NCBI RefSeq assembly: GCF_900105945.1
Contig: NZ_FNSO01000001.1
Span: 124,001-188,000 of the forward strand
Length of the DNA stretch: 64,000 nucleotides
Origin: Amycolatopsis tolypomycina
GTDB lineage: Bacteria > Actinomycetota > Actinomycetes > Mycobacteriales > Pseudonocardiaceae
Direction of reading: 5' to 3'
Numbering within the stretch: the stretch's first letter is position 1; every line of letters begins with the position of its first letter. The notes below the pieces were generated by a model, which searched no databases, was not told where the DNA came from, and saw only the letters and a program-made list of their open reading frames with translations. A program made the position numbers and the translations under genes. This document shows, in pieces, positions 1 to 7,936 of this stretch.

Positions 1-418
1 CGGCGTCTTCCTGGTGCCGGGTGTGGCCAGCGTCCTGTACCTGTTCCGCGCGGCCTACGACAAGGACAACACGAAGTTCGCCCGGTTCGCGCCGAAGCTG
101 CCCGAGGCCGACGTCCTCGACCGGATCGCCTACCGGACCACCATCTTCGCCTTCCCGGTGTTCACCTTCGGCGTGCTCTGCGGCGCGGTCTGGGCCGAGT
201 CGGCCTGGGGCCGGTTCTGGGGCTGGGACCCCAAGGAGACCTGCGCGTTCATCGCCTGGGTCGTCTACGCGGCCTACCTGCACTCGCGGGCGACCGCGGG
301 CTGGCGGGGCGCGCGGGCGGCGATCATCAACATCGTCGGGTTCGCCGCGATGATCTTCAACCTGTTCTTCGTGAACCTCGTCTCCGTCGGCCTGCACTCC
401 TACGCCGGGGTGGGCTGA
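1..418 (+). CDS. ccsB: Cytochrome c biogenesis protein CcsB (3' end only)
   Basis: Only the last 138 codons are present; the frame is open from base 2 at the left edge. The visible part carries the tryptophan-rich motif WGWDPKETCAFIAW, the haem-handling signature of the CcsB/ResC/CcmF family, followed by a conserved histidine (YLHSRA) and a last membrane segment ending NLVSVGLHSYAGVG. Family members are polytopic membrane proteins that deliver haem to apocytochromes c outside the membrane (System II). This fits the respiratory content of the window. The start, the N-terminal membrane segments and the expected partner ResB/CcsA lie outside, so the operon cannot be assessed. Confidence 0.88.
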   Translation, partial: GVFLVPGVASVLYLFRAAYDKDNTKFARFAPKLPEADVLDRIAYRTTIFAFPVFTFGVLCGAVWAESAWGRFWGWDPKETCAFIAWVVYAAYLHSRATAGWRGARAAIINIVGFAAMIFNLFFVNLVSVGLHSYAGVG

Positions 419-495
419 GCGTCCCGCGCCGCCGCCGACTACCGTCGACATCGGGGGACTGAGGTGTCAGGCGGAGTGCGCGGAGGTTTTCACCG

Positions 496-1848
496 GTGAC
501 CGGACCCAGCGAAGAATCGGCTCCTGGCCACCCCGACCCGGCCGCGGCGGCGCCGCAGCCGGGCCTGTTCGCCGACGACCGGACGGACTCGCACCCGCAC
601 CCCGACGCGTCGGGTGCCTACGACGTGCAGCCGACGCAGGCGGTGGCCCCGCCGCCCAACCCGGCGGTGTCCGGCCCGCACCAGGTCAACCCGGCCGGGT
701 CGGGGCCGCACCAGGTCAACCCGGCCGGGTCGGGGCCGCACCAGGTCAACCCGGCCGTCTCGGGGCCGCACCAGGTGCCCTACGGCTACGACCAGAACCT
801 CCCGCCGCTGCAGCCGCAGCCGTACCCGGCGCAGGCGCAGTACCCGCAGCAGCCGTCGGGGCTGCCCCAGCCCCAGGGCGGCCGCCACGCGGCGCCGCCG
901 CAGCCGGGCGGCCACGGGCACGACCTGTCGACCGCGCACCTGGTCAAGCAGAACAAGCGGCCCCCGCAGTCCGGCTGGCGCAAGGCGCTCTACGTCGGCA
1001 CCGGCAAGCTGGTCAACCCGGGGGAGAGCCCGGCGGACACCCGCCGCCGCGAGCTGATCGCCCGCGTCAACCAGCCGCTGCGCGGGTGCTACAAGATCGC
1101 GATGCTGTCGCTCAAGGGCGGCGTCGGCAAGACCACGGTGACGACCACGCTGGGCTCGACGTTCGCCTCGCTGCGCGGCGACCGCGTGGTGGCGGTGGAC
1201 GCCAACCCGGACCGCGGCACGCTGTCGCAGAAGATCCCGCTGGAAACGACGGCGACGGTCCGCCACCTGCTGCGTGACGCGGCCCGCATCACCCGCTACA
1301 GCGACGTCCGCTCGTACACGTCCCAGGGCTCGAGCCGGCTGGAGATCCTGGCGAGCGAGCAGGACCCGGCCGTCTCGGAGGCGTTCTCCGAAGACGACTA
1401 CCGGCGCACGGTCAACCTGCTGGAGCACTTCTACAACATCGTGCTCACCGACTGCGGGACAGGCCTGATGCACTCGGCCATGAAGGGCGTCCTGGACGTC
1501 GCGGACGCCCTGGTGGTGGTCTCGTCCGGCTCGGTCGACGGCGCCCGCAGCGCCTCGGCGACCCTCGACTGGCTCGAGGCCCACGGCTACGGCGAGCTGG
1601 TCAAGCGCTCGGTGGCGGTGATCAACTCGGTCCGCCCGAAGGGTGGGTCCGTCGACCTCGACAAGCTGTCGGCGCACTTCGGGGCGAAGGTCAGGGCGGT
1701 CTGCAAGGTCCCGTTCGACCCGCACCTGGAGGAAGGCGCGGAGATCGAGCTGGACCGCCTCTCCGGCGACACGCGGCTCGCGCTTCTGGAGCTGGCCGCA
1801 ACCGTCGCCGACGGCTTCGCCACCCCGCTTTCGCAGGGCTACCGCTGA
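496..1848 (+). CDS. MinD/ParA-family P-loop ATPase with proline-rich repeat N-terminus
   Basis: 450 aa. Residues 1 to about 150 are low complexity, rich in P, Q, H and G, with four tandem copies of a ten-residue unit SGPHQVNPAG. The C-terminal half is a MinD/ParA ATPase: deviant Walker A KGGVGKTT at about 207-214, VVAVDANPDRGTLSQ after it, and a Walker B-like IVLTDCGTGL. This architecture resembles the ESX-linked MinD-like ATPases of mycobacteria (EspI/Rv3876 type), but no ESX core gene is nearby, so a role in secretion or positioning is inference. The GTG start at 496 is supported by GGAGG at 482-486. It lies 77 nt after ccsB, probably in the same transcription unit, and is followed by a large inverted-repeat array. 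Confidence 0.8.
   Translation: MTGPSEESAPGHPDPAAAAPQPGLFADDRTDSHPHPDASGAYDVQPTQAVAPPPNPAVSGPHQVNPAGSGPHQVNPAGSGPHQVNPAVSGPHQVPYGYDQNLPPLQPQPYPAQAQYPQQPSGLPQPQGGRHAAPPQPGGHGHDLSTAHLVKQNKRPPQSGWRKALYVGTGKLVNPGESPADTRRRELIARVNQPLRGCYKIAMLSLKGGVGKTTVTTTLGSTFASLRGDRVVAVDANPDRGTLSQKIPLETTATVRHLLRDAARITRYSDVRSYTSQGSSRLEILASEQDPAVSEAFSEDDYRRTVNLLEHFYNIVLTDCGTGLMHSAMKGVLDVADALVVVSSGSVDGARSASATLDWLEAHGYGELVKRSVAVINSVRPKGGSVDLDKLSAHFGAKVRAVCKVPFDPHLEEGAEIELDRLSGDTRLALLELAATVADGFATPLSQGYR
670..780 (+). repeat. In-frame 30-bp tandem repeat, about 3.7 copies
   Basis: Units begin at 670, 700, 730 and 760; the last is cut short at 780. The unit encodes SGPHQVNPAG in frame, so copy-number change would lengthen or shorten the linker without a frameshift. 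Units 2 and 3 are identical at the DNA level and unit 1 differs at a few positions, which points to recent duplication by slippage or recombination. A partial preceding unit (AACCCGGCGGTG) is visible just before 670. Confidence 0.9.
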
Positions 1849-1857
1849 CCGAACCCA

Positions 1858-2004
1858 CGTGATCAGGCCCGTCACCCGCGTGATCAGAGACGGAACTCGC
1901 GTGATCAGAGACGGAAGTCACGTGATCGAAGGCGGAACTCGCGAGTTCCGGCTTCAATCACGCGAGTTCCGGCTTCAATCACGTGGGTGACGGGCCCCGT
2001 CACG
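1858..2004. repeat. Array of seven 21-bp units, four forward then three inverted
   Basis: Exact 21-bp spacing. Forward units occupy 1858-1878, 1879-1899, 1900-1920 and 1921-1941; they begin CGTGATC and three of them end in GGAACTCG or GGAAGTCA. Inverted units follow at 1942-1962, 1963-1983 and 1984-2004, reading CGAGTTCC...TCACG. The symmetry centre is GGAACTCG/CGAGTTCC at 1941/1942. The outermost units (1858-1878 and 1984-2004) pair with each other through a GGCCCGTCACCC core. The array lies between two convergent genes, so a long imperfect hairpin working as a bidirectional terminator is one reading; an array of protein-binding sites two helical turns apart is another. Confidence 0.85.
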
Positions 2005-2046
2005 TGAGTTCCGGGTGAGCCGAGGGTGGCGAAGGTAAAGGGGTTC

Positions 2047-2232
2047 CTAAAGGTCTTCGTCCCGGCGTTTGCGCTGCTGTTCGGCCAGCTGGCGCAGGAA
2101 GTCGGGGTCGTCGTCCGGGGCGAGGGGCGCGCGGCGCGGAGCCGACGTGACCCCGATCCGCTGGCCGGCGAACGACCGCCACAGGAGCAGGGCGACGACC
2201 AGCGCGCCGACCGCCGCGAGCAGAGCGAGCAT
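2047..2232 (-). CDS. Small single-pass membrane protein, function unknown
   Basis: 61 aa. An N-terminal hydrophobic segment (LALLAAVGALVVALLLW, residues 2-18) is followed by a charged tail with DDDPDFLRQLAEQQRKRR, predicted helical and cytoplasmic. The ATG is preceded on the minus strand by AAGGATCCGGC, a plausible ribosome binding site. It lies downstream of bldC on the same strand, but the strong hairpin at 2320-2361 between them argues for separate transcription. I do not recognise a family. The end of the gene faces the 21-bp repeat array. Confidence 0.6.
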   Translation of the reverse strand: MLALLAAVGALVVALLLWRSFAGQRIGVTSAPRRAPLAPDDDPDFLRQLAEQQRKRRDEDL

Positions 2233-2319
2233 GCCGGATCCTTCCGTATGGCTGCCTGTCCCCCGAGGTTAACCTCTCCGGCCGTGTGGTGGGCCTGAAG
2301 CCGACCGGAAGAGCACGAA

Positions 2320-2361
2320 GGCCGTGTCGGGGACGGGGTGGTTCCCGTACCCGACACGGCC
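2320..2361 (-). terminator. Hairpin terminator downstream of bldC
   Basis: Perfect 12-bp arms GGCCGTGTCGGG (2320-2331) and CCCGACACGGCC (2350-2361) flank an 18-nt loop, starting 16 nt after the bldC stop codon. No T-run follows, as is usual for high-GC actinobacterial terminators. Confidence 0.75.
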
Positions 2362-2377
2362 CTGGCGTCCGGATGGT

Positions 2378-2590
2378 TCAGGCGGTGCGCGTCGGTTCGC
2401 TGGCGTCGGTGGTCAGCTCGGCGAGGAGGTCGTTCACCTCGGCCTCCCGGAACCGCCGGTGCCCGCCCGGCGTGCGGATCGAGCCGATCCGGCCTGCGGT
2501 CGCCCACCGGGTGACCGTCTTCGGGTCCACGCGGAACAGGGCTGCCACCTCGCCCGGGGTGAGCAGACGTCCGCCCATCGTCGCGGTCAT
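2378..2590 (-). CDS. bldC: BldC, MerR-like developmental regulator
   Basis: 70 aa, the usual length for BldC, which is little more than one winged helix-turn-helix. The signature LLTPGEVAALFRVDPKTV, then TRWATAGRIGSIRTPGGHRR, matches the MerR/excisionase-type DNA-binding domain over residues 9-57. In streptomycetes BldC binds DNA cooperatively at direct repeats and controls the onset of development; the mycobacterial homologue is Rv0500A. The ATG is preceded by AAGGAGG on the minus strand, a near-perfect ribosome binding site. It is monocistronic by position, with a terminator hairpin right behind it and a divergent Lrp-family gene upstream. Confidence 0.9.
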   Translation of the reverse strand: MTATMGGRLLTPGEVAALFRVDPKTVTRWATAGRIGSIRTPGGHRRFREAEVNDLLAELTTDASEPTRTA

Positions 2591-2868
2591 TTTCCGCCTC
2601 CTTCACGAACTCACTGCTATACCGGAGGCGTCCGGGCCCTTCTGGCCCGTCGCGCCGGAGTGCCAACAAGGCAATCGTTGCACTTCACCCGCCGGGTACT
2701 CGAACGGTTGTCTTTGAGTAAAGAGCCCTTAAAGGTCAAAACGGACAGGTTGTGCACGCTCAGCAACTACCTTCCGGTGACCTGACGAGCCGGAACGTCG
2801 CTCCGTCGGGTCGCCGGGCGCGAGGCGTGGTGCCAATGGGGGATTGTCCAACCGCATAGAGTGATCCC

Positions 2869-3342
2869 GTGGATCAGTTGGACCGGAAGATCATCGCAGC
2901 GTTGCGCATCAACGGACGGGCCACTTACGCCGATCTCGGCCGGGCCGTCGGGTTGTCCGCGTCGTCGGTGCACGAGCGCGTGGGCAAACTGGAAGCCGCC
3001 GGCGTGATCACCGGCTACCACGCGGTCGTCGACCCCAGCTCGGTCGGGCTGGGCGTCACCGCCCTCGTCGGCATCCATCCCACCGACACCGCGACCGAAG
3101 ACGACGTCGCCGACGCGCTCGGCGAGCTCGACGAGGTCGAGAGCTGCTACGCCGTGGCCGGCGACGAGGCGTTCGTCGTCAAGGTGCGCGTGCCGACCGT
3201 CGACGAGCTGGAACGCACCCTCGGCCGGCTGCGCCGCATCCCCGGCGTCGGGCGCACGAACACCACCGTGGTGCTCTCGACGCGCTTCGAGGGCCGCCCG
3301 AACAACGCGGGCCTGCAGAAGGACCGCGCGGGCGGGGCGTAG
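2869..3342 (+). CDS. Lrp/AsnC-family transcriptional regulator
   Basis: 157 aa. An N-terminal AsnC-type helix-turn-helix (MDQLDRKIIAALRINGRA to about residue 55, with GLSASSVHERVGKLEAAGVI as the recognition region) is followed by a RAM ligand-binding domain at about 65-145. Such proteins are octameric regulators that sense amino acids. The downstream DUF4229 gene starts 11 nt after the stop and overlaps the cysteine desulfhydrase gene by 4 nt, so this regulator may be co-transcribed with, and respond to substrate of, that enzyme; this is inference. The GTG start at 2869 agrees with the family N-terminus. Confidence 0.85.
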   Translation: MDQLDRKIIAALRINGRATYADLGRAVGLSASSVHERVGKLEAAGVITGYHAVVDPSSVGLGVTALVGIHPTDTATEDDVADALGELDEVESCYAVAGDEAFVVKVRVPTVDELERTLGRLRRIPGVGRTNTTVVLSTRFEGRPNNAGLQKDRAGGA

Positions 3343-3353
3343 CCTGCGTTGAT

Positions 3354-3641
3354 GTGAGCGACGAGAAGGCCCCGCAGCTGGCCCGTGACCTGACGCTGTA
3401 CCTGCTGGCGCGGTTCGTGCTGGTCGCGGTGATCGCGTGGGTGCTGTCCCTGGTCGGCGTGCCGCTGCTGGTCGCCCTGCTCATCGGCCTGGTCGTCGGG
3501 TTGCCGCTCGGCCTGCTGCTGTTCCGCTCGCTCAACGCCCGCGTCACCGCCGGGCTGGCGAAGCGCAACGAGAAGCGGGCCCGCGCCCGCGCCGAGCTGC
3601 GCGCGCAGCTGCGCGGCGACGCCGCCGGGCAGTCCGAGTGA
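3354..3641 (+). CDS. DUF4229 small membrane protein
   Basis: 95 aa with two closely spaced membrane segments (about 17-36 and 38-58) separated by a short turn, then a strongly basic, alanine- and arginine-rich cytoplasmic helix ([17 protein letters not shown]). This matches the actinobacterial DUF4229 family, whose function is unknown. The GTG start gives VSDEKAP. Its TGA overlaps the next gene's GTG (GTGA at 3638-3641), implying translational coupling with the Cds1-like enzyme. Confidence 0.75.
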   Translation: MSDEKAPQLARDLTLYLLARFVLVAVIAWVLSLVGVPLLVALLIGLVVGLPLGLLLFRSLNARVTAGLAKRNEKRARARAELRAQLRGDAAGQSE

Positions 3642-4720
3642 GCCGCCCGCACAGCCGCAGCTGGGTCCGCGAGGCCGTCCGGATCATCGAGGCCGACGCC
3701 AACCGCAGCGCCGACACGCACCTGCACGTCTTCCCGCTGCCCCCGGAGTGGGGCATCGACCTCTACCTCAAGGACGAGTCGGTCCACCCGACCGGCTCGC
3801 TGAAGCACCGGCTGGCCCGGTCGCTGTTCCTCTACGGGCTGGTCAACGGCCAGATCGGCCCGGACACCGTGCTCGTCGAGGCCTCCAGCGGCTCGACCGC
3901 GGTGTCCGAGGCCTACTTCGCCCGGATGCTGGGGCTGCGCTTCATCACCGTCGTGCCGCGGCGCACGTCGAAGGAGAAGGTCGCGCTCATCGAGTTCTAC
4001 GGCGGCGAGTGCCACTTCGTCGACGAGGCCCCGGCGATGTACCCCGAGGCCGAGCGGCTCGCGGCCGAGTGCGGCGGGCACTACCTCGACCAGTTCACCT
4101 ACGCCGAGCGCGCGACGGACTGGCGCGGGAACAACAACATCGCCGAGTCGGTGTTCGCCCAGATGCGCTCGGAGCGCCACCCGATCCCGAAGTGGATCGT
4201 CGTCGGCGCGGGCACCGGCGGTACGAGCGCCACCTTCGGCCGGTACGTCCGCTACAAGCGCCACACGACGAAGATCTGCGTCGTCGACCCGGAGAACTCG
4301 TCGTTCTACGGCGCCTGGGAGACCGGCGCCATGGACTACGCCACCGGCATGCCGTCCCGGATCGAGGGCATCGGGCGGCCGCGCTGCGAGCCGTCGTTCG
4401 TCCCCGGCGTCATCGACGAGATGTTCCAGATCCCCGACGCCGGGTCCCTGGCGGCCATCCGGCTGCTGCGCGAGCGCACCGGGCACTGGGCGGGCGGCTC
4501 GACCGGCACCAACCTCTACGGCGCTTTCCGGCTCATCTCGCGGATGGTCGAGGACGGCCAGGCGGGCAGCGTCGTGACGCTCCTCTGCGACGGCGGCGAG
4601 CGGTACGCGCACACGTACTACAACGACGAGTGGCTGGCCCAGCAGAACCTGGACCTCGCGCCGCACACGGCCTTGTTCGAGGAGTTCCTGACGACCGGGA
4701 AGTTCGTCCCGGAGGGCTAG
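3638..4720 (+). CDS. cds1: PLP-dependent L-cysteine desulfhydrase, Cds1-like
   Basis: 360 aa, fold type II PLP enzyme of the cysteine synthase superfamily. The PLP lysine is K56 in [15 protein letters not shown]; the substrate loop [14 protein letters not shown] and the cofactor-phosphate loop [15 protein letters not shown] are intact. The whole sequence resembles M. tuberculosis Cds1 (Rv3684), including the N-terminal [15 protein letters not shown], the [15 protein letters not shown] block and [10 protein letters not shown]. Cds1 breaks L-cysteine into H2S, pyruvate and ammonia. That assignment comes from remembered similarity and should be tested by alignment; a true cysteine synthase is the alternative. 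Its TAG shares the palindromic CTAG at 4717-4720 with convergent menA. Confidence 0.78.
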   Translation: MSRPHSRSWVREAVRIIEADANRSADTHLHVFPLPPEWGIDLYLKDESVHPTGSLKHRLARSLFLYGLVNGQIGPDTVLVEASSGSTAVSEAYFARMLGLRFITVVPRRTSKEKVALIEFYGGECHFVDEAPAMYPEAERLAAECGGHYLDQFTYAERATDWRGNNNIAESVFAQMRSERHPIPKWIVVGAGTGGTSATFGRYVRYKRHTTKICVVDPENSSFYGAWETGAMDYATGMPSRIEGIGRPRCEPSFVPGVIDEMFQIPDAGSLAAIRLLRERTGHWAGGSTGTNLYGAFRLISRMVEDGQAGSVVTLLCDGGERYAHTYYNDEWLAQQNLDLAPHTALFEEFLTTGKFVPEG

Positions 4721-5589
4721 AGGTTCATCGCGACGGCGGTGAACACGGCCCACACCAGCATGGCCAGGCCGGTGTCGCGCAACGCGGGGATCAGCTCACG
4801 GCCGGTCTTGCCGCTCTGGACCGCGCCCGCGGCCGGCAGCAGGATGCCGATGGTCAGCGTCGAAAGCGCGGCGATCGGGTAGCCGGTGAAGACGAACGAC
4901 AGGCTGATCAGGTAGGGGATCCCGATCAGCGCCACGTAGAGCCGTCGCGTGCCCTTGTCACCCAGGCGGGTGGCCAGGGTGCGCTTGCCGGACTCGATGT
5001 CGGTCGGGATGTCACGCAGGTTGTTGGCCGTCAGGACCGCCGTCGAGAAGCAGCCGACCGCGACCGCGCAGGCCAGCGCCGCCCAGCTCACCCGGCCCGC
5101 CTGGACGTACACCGTGCCCAGCACGCCGGCCAGGCCGAAGAACACGAAGACGGCGACCTCGCCGAAGCCGTAGTAGCCGTAGGGCTTCTTGCCGCCCGTG
5201 TAGAACCACGCGCCGAGGATGCACAGCGCGCCCATCCCGAGCAGCCACCAGTGCCCGCTGAGCACGACCAGGAGCAGGCCCAGCACCCCGGCGAGGCCGA
5301 GCGAGACCAGCGCGGCGGTGAGCACGGCCTTCGGCGCGGCGACGCCGGAGCCGACCAGCCGGAGCGGGCCGACGCGGTGTTCGTCCGTGCCGCGGATGCC
5401 GTCGGAGTAGTCGTTGGCGTAGTTGACGCCGACGATCAGCGAGAGGGAGACCAGCAGCGCCAGCACCGAACGCCACCAGGAGAACCCGTCCAGCGCGATC
5501 GCCGCGCCGACGCCCGCCACCACGGGCGCCACCGCGTTGGGCAGCGTCCGCGGCCGGGCGCCTTCGATCCACTCGCTCAAGCTCGCCAT
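4717..5589 (-). CDS. menA: MenA, 1,4-dihydroxy-2-naphthoate polyprenyltransferase
   Basis: 290 aa UbiA-family integral membrane prenyltransferase that joins a polyprenyl chain to DHNA, giving demethylmenaquinone. The start [20 protein letters not shown] is the conserved MenA N-terminus. The two aspartate motifs are present: [14 protein letters not shown] (prenyl diphosphate/Mg2+) and [18 protein letters not shown]. About eight or nine hydrophobic helices follow. I chose ATG at 5589; an in-frame ATG at 5607 would add MALNGA, and neither has a clear ribosome binding site. It is convergent with cds1, sharing the CTAG stop. Confidence 0.93.
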   Translation of the reverse strand: MASLSEWIEGARPRTLPNAVAPVVAGVGAAIALDGFSWWRSVLALLVSLSLIVGVNYANDYSDGIRGTDEHRVGPLRLVGSGVAAPKAVLTAALVSLGLAGVLGLLLVVLSGHWWLLGMGALCILGAWFYTGGKKPYGYYGFGEVAVFVFFGLAGVLGTVYVQAGRVSWAALACAVAVGCFSTAVLTANNLRDIPTDIESGKRTLATRLGDKGTRRLYVALIGIPYLISLSFVFTGYPIAALSTLTIGILLPAAGAVQSGKTGRELIPALRDTGLAMLVWAVFTAVAMNL

Positions 5590-5638
5590 GGCGCCATTCA
5601 ACGCCATGGTGATCACCGGTGCGGAGGAACCCGGGAAG

Positions 5639-5782
5639 TCAGTCCGTGGACGGCACCTGCAGCACGAGCGAGCCGCTGTTCGGGTCCGCGGCGGGAACGT
5701 CGGCCAGCGCCGCACCCGCGGGAAGGAGGACCCCCAGGGCGACGGCGGTGCTGATCAGGACGGTGCGAATCAGGCGCGTCAT
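5639..5782 (-). CDS. Small secreted peptide (47 aa), unknown
   Basis: The 47-residue frame consists of a convincing signal peptide (RLIRT, then a hydrophobic core VLISTAVALGVLLPAG, then an ALA-D cleavage site at about 27/28) and a mature tail of about 20 residues, DVPAADPNSGSLVLQVPSTD. It sits in the menA-menE gap on the same strand as both. The ribosome binding site is weak. I infer a real small secreted peptide because a complete signal sequence is unlikely by chance, but no family is recognised. Confidence 0.5.
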   Translation of the reverse strand: MTRLIRTVLISTAVALGVLLPAGAALADVPAADPNSGSLVLQVPSTD

Positions 5783-5832
5783 GGTGGGTAGCCAACCGGG
5801 CGCAGCCCGTAAAGTCAACGAAGTCCCGCCAT

Positions 5833-7017
5833 TCAGCCGCCCGGCTCGGCCCGGAGCCGGGCTTTCACCGCCGCCCGGTCGATCTTCCCAGGTCCGCGCA
5901 GGGGCAACGCCCCGGTGAACTCGACGCGTTTCGGCGTCGACGTGGGTCCCAGCGCCGCCCGGACCGCGGCCCGGAGGTCGCCGTGCGCACCCTCGGGGAC
6001 GACCAGCGCCACCACGGCCTCGCCCCACTCGGGGTCCGGCACGCCGACCACGCACGCGTCGCGCACGCCGGGCTGCGCGCAGAGGCACCGCTCGATCGCG
6101 GTCGCCGACACCTTCACGCCCCCGGTGTTGATCATGTCGTCGGCCCGGCCCAGCACCTCGATGCGGCCGTCGGCGTGGCGCACCCCGCGGTCGGACGTCG
6201 TGAACCAGCCGTCCGAGAAGGACTCCGCCGTCAGGTCCGGGCGCAGCCGGTAGCCGTGCGCGAGGACGTCGCCGGCGATCCGGATCCGGTCCCCGTCGAC
6301 GTCCACCCGGACGCCGTCGAGGGGGACGCCGTCGTAGACGCAGCCGCTGGCCGTCTCGCTCATCCCGTACGCCGGCACGATCCGCACGCGAGCGTCCGCG
6401 GCCCGCTCCCGCAGGGCCGGTGAGGTCGCCGCCGCGCCGACCACGATCGCGTCGAACGTCTTCGCCGCGGCCAGCCCGGCGCCGCCGTCGTCGAGGAGGC
6501 GGACCAGCTGGGTCGGCACCAGCGCCGTGTACCGCGGGCTGCCCCCGAGCGTCGCCGCCGCGGCCGCGAAGTCGTCCGGGCGGAAACCGCTGCCGGTCAG
6601 CAGGGCGGGGGTCGTCCCGGCCAGCAGGGACCGGACCAGCACCTGCAGCCCGCCGATGTACTGCGCCGGCGTCGCCAGCAGCCAGTGCCCCGGCCCGCCG
6701 AGCCGGGCGTGCGTGGCCTCGGCCGACGCGGTCAGCGCGCGGGCCGACAGCAGCACGCCCTTGGGCGCGCCGGTCGAGCCCGACGTGGCGATGACCACGG
6801 CGGTGCCCGGCTCGGCGGGTTCGTCCGGCGCCATGGCGTCGCGCAGGGCGGGGTCGGTGAACGGCAGTACCGCCGGGCCGCCGTCCAGCGCGGCCGCGAC
6901 GGCGTCCTGGAGCGTGGTCAGCGCGGTAGGCGAGCCGTCGAGGTGGACCGGGCGCAGCTCAGTAGTAATAGGGGACGTCCTTGAAGTCGGGGTCGCGCTT
7001 CTGGAGGAACGCGTCAC
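5833..7017 (-). CDS. menE: MenE, o-succinylbenzoate-CoA ligase
   Basis: Acyl-adenylate-forming enzyme that activates o-succinylbenzoate to its CoA thioester. Motifs: ATP/AMP loop TSGSTGAPKGVLLS, PAYGMSETASGCVYDG, the hinge region SDGWFTTSDRGVRH, and the C-terminal catalytic lysine in GPGKIDRAA. At under 400 aa it is compact, as in other actinobacterial MenE. The start is uncertain: the only standard codon upstream of the conserved LRPVHLDG is GTG at 7017, which overlaps the 3' end of menB by 59 nt and adds a 15-20 residue unlikely N-terminus. The real start may be a rare codon just inside the menB stop. Coupled to menB. Confidence 0.9.
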   Translation of the reverse strand: MTRSSRSATPTSRTSPITTELRPVHLDGSPTALTTLQDAVAAALDGGPAVLPFTDPALRDAMAPDEPAEPGTAVVIATSGSTGAPKGVLLSARALTASAEATHARLGGPGHWLLATPAQYIGGLQVLVRSLLAGTTPALLTGSGFRPDDFAAAAATLGGSPRYTALVPTQLVRLLDDGGAGLAAAKTFDAIVVGAAATSPALRERAADARVRIVPAYGMSETASGCVYDGVPLDGVRVDVDGDRIRIAGDVLAHGYRLRPDLTAESFSDGWFTTSDRGVRHADGRIEVLGRADDMINTGGVKVSATAIERCLCAQPGVRDACVVGVPDPEWGEAVVALVVPEGAHGDLRAAVRAALGPTSTPKRVEFTGALPLRGPGKIDRAAVKARLRAEPGG

Positions 7018-7909
7018 GGCCTTCGACGGCCTCGTCCTGCATGTACGCCAACCGGGTGGTCTCCCCGGCGAACAGCTGCTGGCCGACCAGGCCGTCGTCG
7101 GTGAGGTTGAAGGCGTACTTCAGCATCCGCTGCGCCGTCGGCGACTTGCGCGTGATCTCCCACGCCCAGGTCAGGGCCTCTTTTTCCAGGTCGGCGTGCG
7201 GGACGACGGCGTTGACCGCGCCCATGGCGTGCATCTGCTCGGCGGAGTACTCGCGGCCGAGGAAGAAGATCTCGCGGGCGAACTTCTGCCCGACCATCTT
7301 CGCCAGGTAGGCCGAGCCGTAGCCGCCGTCGAACGAGCCGACGTCGGCGTCGGTCTGCTTGAACTTCGCGTGCTCGGCCGAGGCGAGCGTGAGATCGCAC
7401 ACGACGTGCAGGGAGTGCCCGCCGCCCGCGGCCCAGCCCGGCACCACCGCGATCACCGGTTTCGGCATGAACCGGATGAGCCGCTGGCACTCGAGGATGT
7501 GCAGCCGGCCGGCCCGCGCCGGGTCCACCGTGTCGGAGGTCTCCCCGCTCGCGTACTGATACCCGGACCGTCCGCGAATACGCTGGTCACCACCGGAGCA
7601 GAACGCCCACCCGCCGTCCTTGGGCGACGGGCCGTTCCCGGTGAGCAGGACACAACCGACATCGGCGCTCATCCGGGCGTGGTCGAGGGCCCGGTAGAGC
7701 TCGTCGACGGTGTGCGGCCGGAAGGCGTTGCGGACCTCGGGGCGGTCGAACGCGATGCGCACCACGCGTTTGCCCCCGCGGCTCTCAGCGGAGCGGTGGT
7801 AGGTGATGTCGGTGAAGGCGAAACCTTCGACCTCGGTCCACGCGGCGGGGTCGAACAGCTCGGAAACTCGGGCGTCATCCACGTTTGCGAGGATAGGACC
7901 TGTGGACAT
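6959..7909 (-). CDS. menB: MenB, 1,4-dihydroxy-2-naphthoyl-CoA synthase
   Basis: 316 aa crotonase-fold enzyme catalysing the Dieckmann-type ring closure of o-succinylbenzoyl-CoA. Diagnostic features: AFDRPEVRNAFRPHTVDEL, the MenB-specific FCSGGDQRIRGRSGYQY, the oxyanion-hole glycines in GWAAGGGHSLHVVCDL, and QTDADVGSFDGGYGSAYLA. It ends with the conserved DVPYYY. Start ATG at 7909 (MSTGPILANVDDARVSELFD). It is transcribed divergently from menD with only 27 nt between the starts, so both promoters must overlap coding sequence or each other. Confidence 0.95.
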   Translation of the reverse strand: MSTGPILANVDDARVSELFDPAAWTEVEGFAFTDITYHRSAESRGGKRVVRIAFDRPEVRNAFRPHTVDELYRALDHARMSADVGCVLLTGNGPSPKDGGWAFCSGGDQRIRGRSGYQYASGETSDTVDPARAGRLHILECQRLIRFMPKPVIAVVPGWAAGGGHSLHVVCDLTLASAEHAKFKQTDADVGSFDGGYGSAYLAKMVGQKFAREIFFLGREYSAEQMHAMGAVNAVVPHADLEKEALTWAWEITRKSPTAQRMLKYAFNLTDDGLVGQQLFAGETTRLAYMQDEAVEGRDAFLQKRDPDFKDVPYYY

Positions 7910-7936
7910 ATCTGATCTCGACGGATGCGAGGCCCG

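Noticed and set aside
670..780. Regularly spaced short repeats considered as a CRISPR array
   Set aside because: The units abut with no spacers, are in frame, and encode a repeated peptide.
1858..2004. The 21-bp array considered as an attachment site or replication origin
   Set aside because: No integrase, DnaA boxes or plasmid-type replication gene is adjacent; the adjacent MinD-like ATPase lacks a ParB partner.
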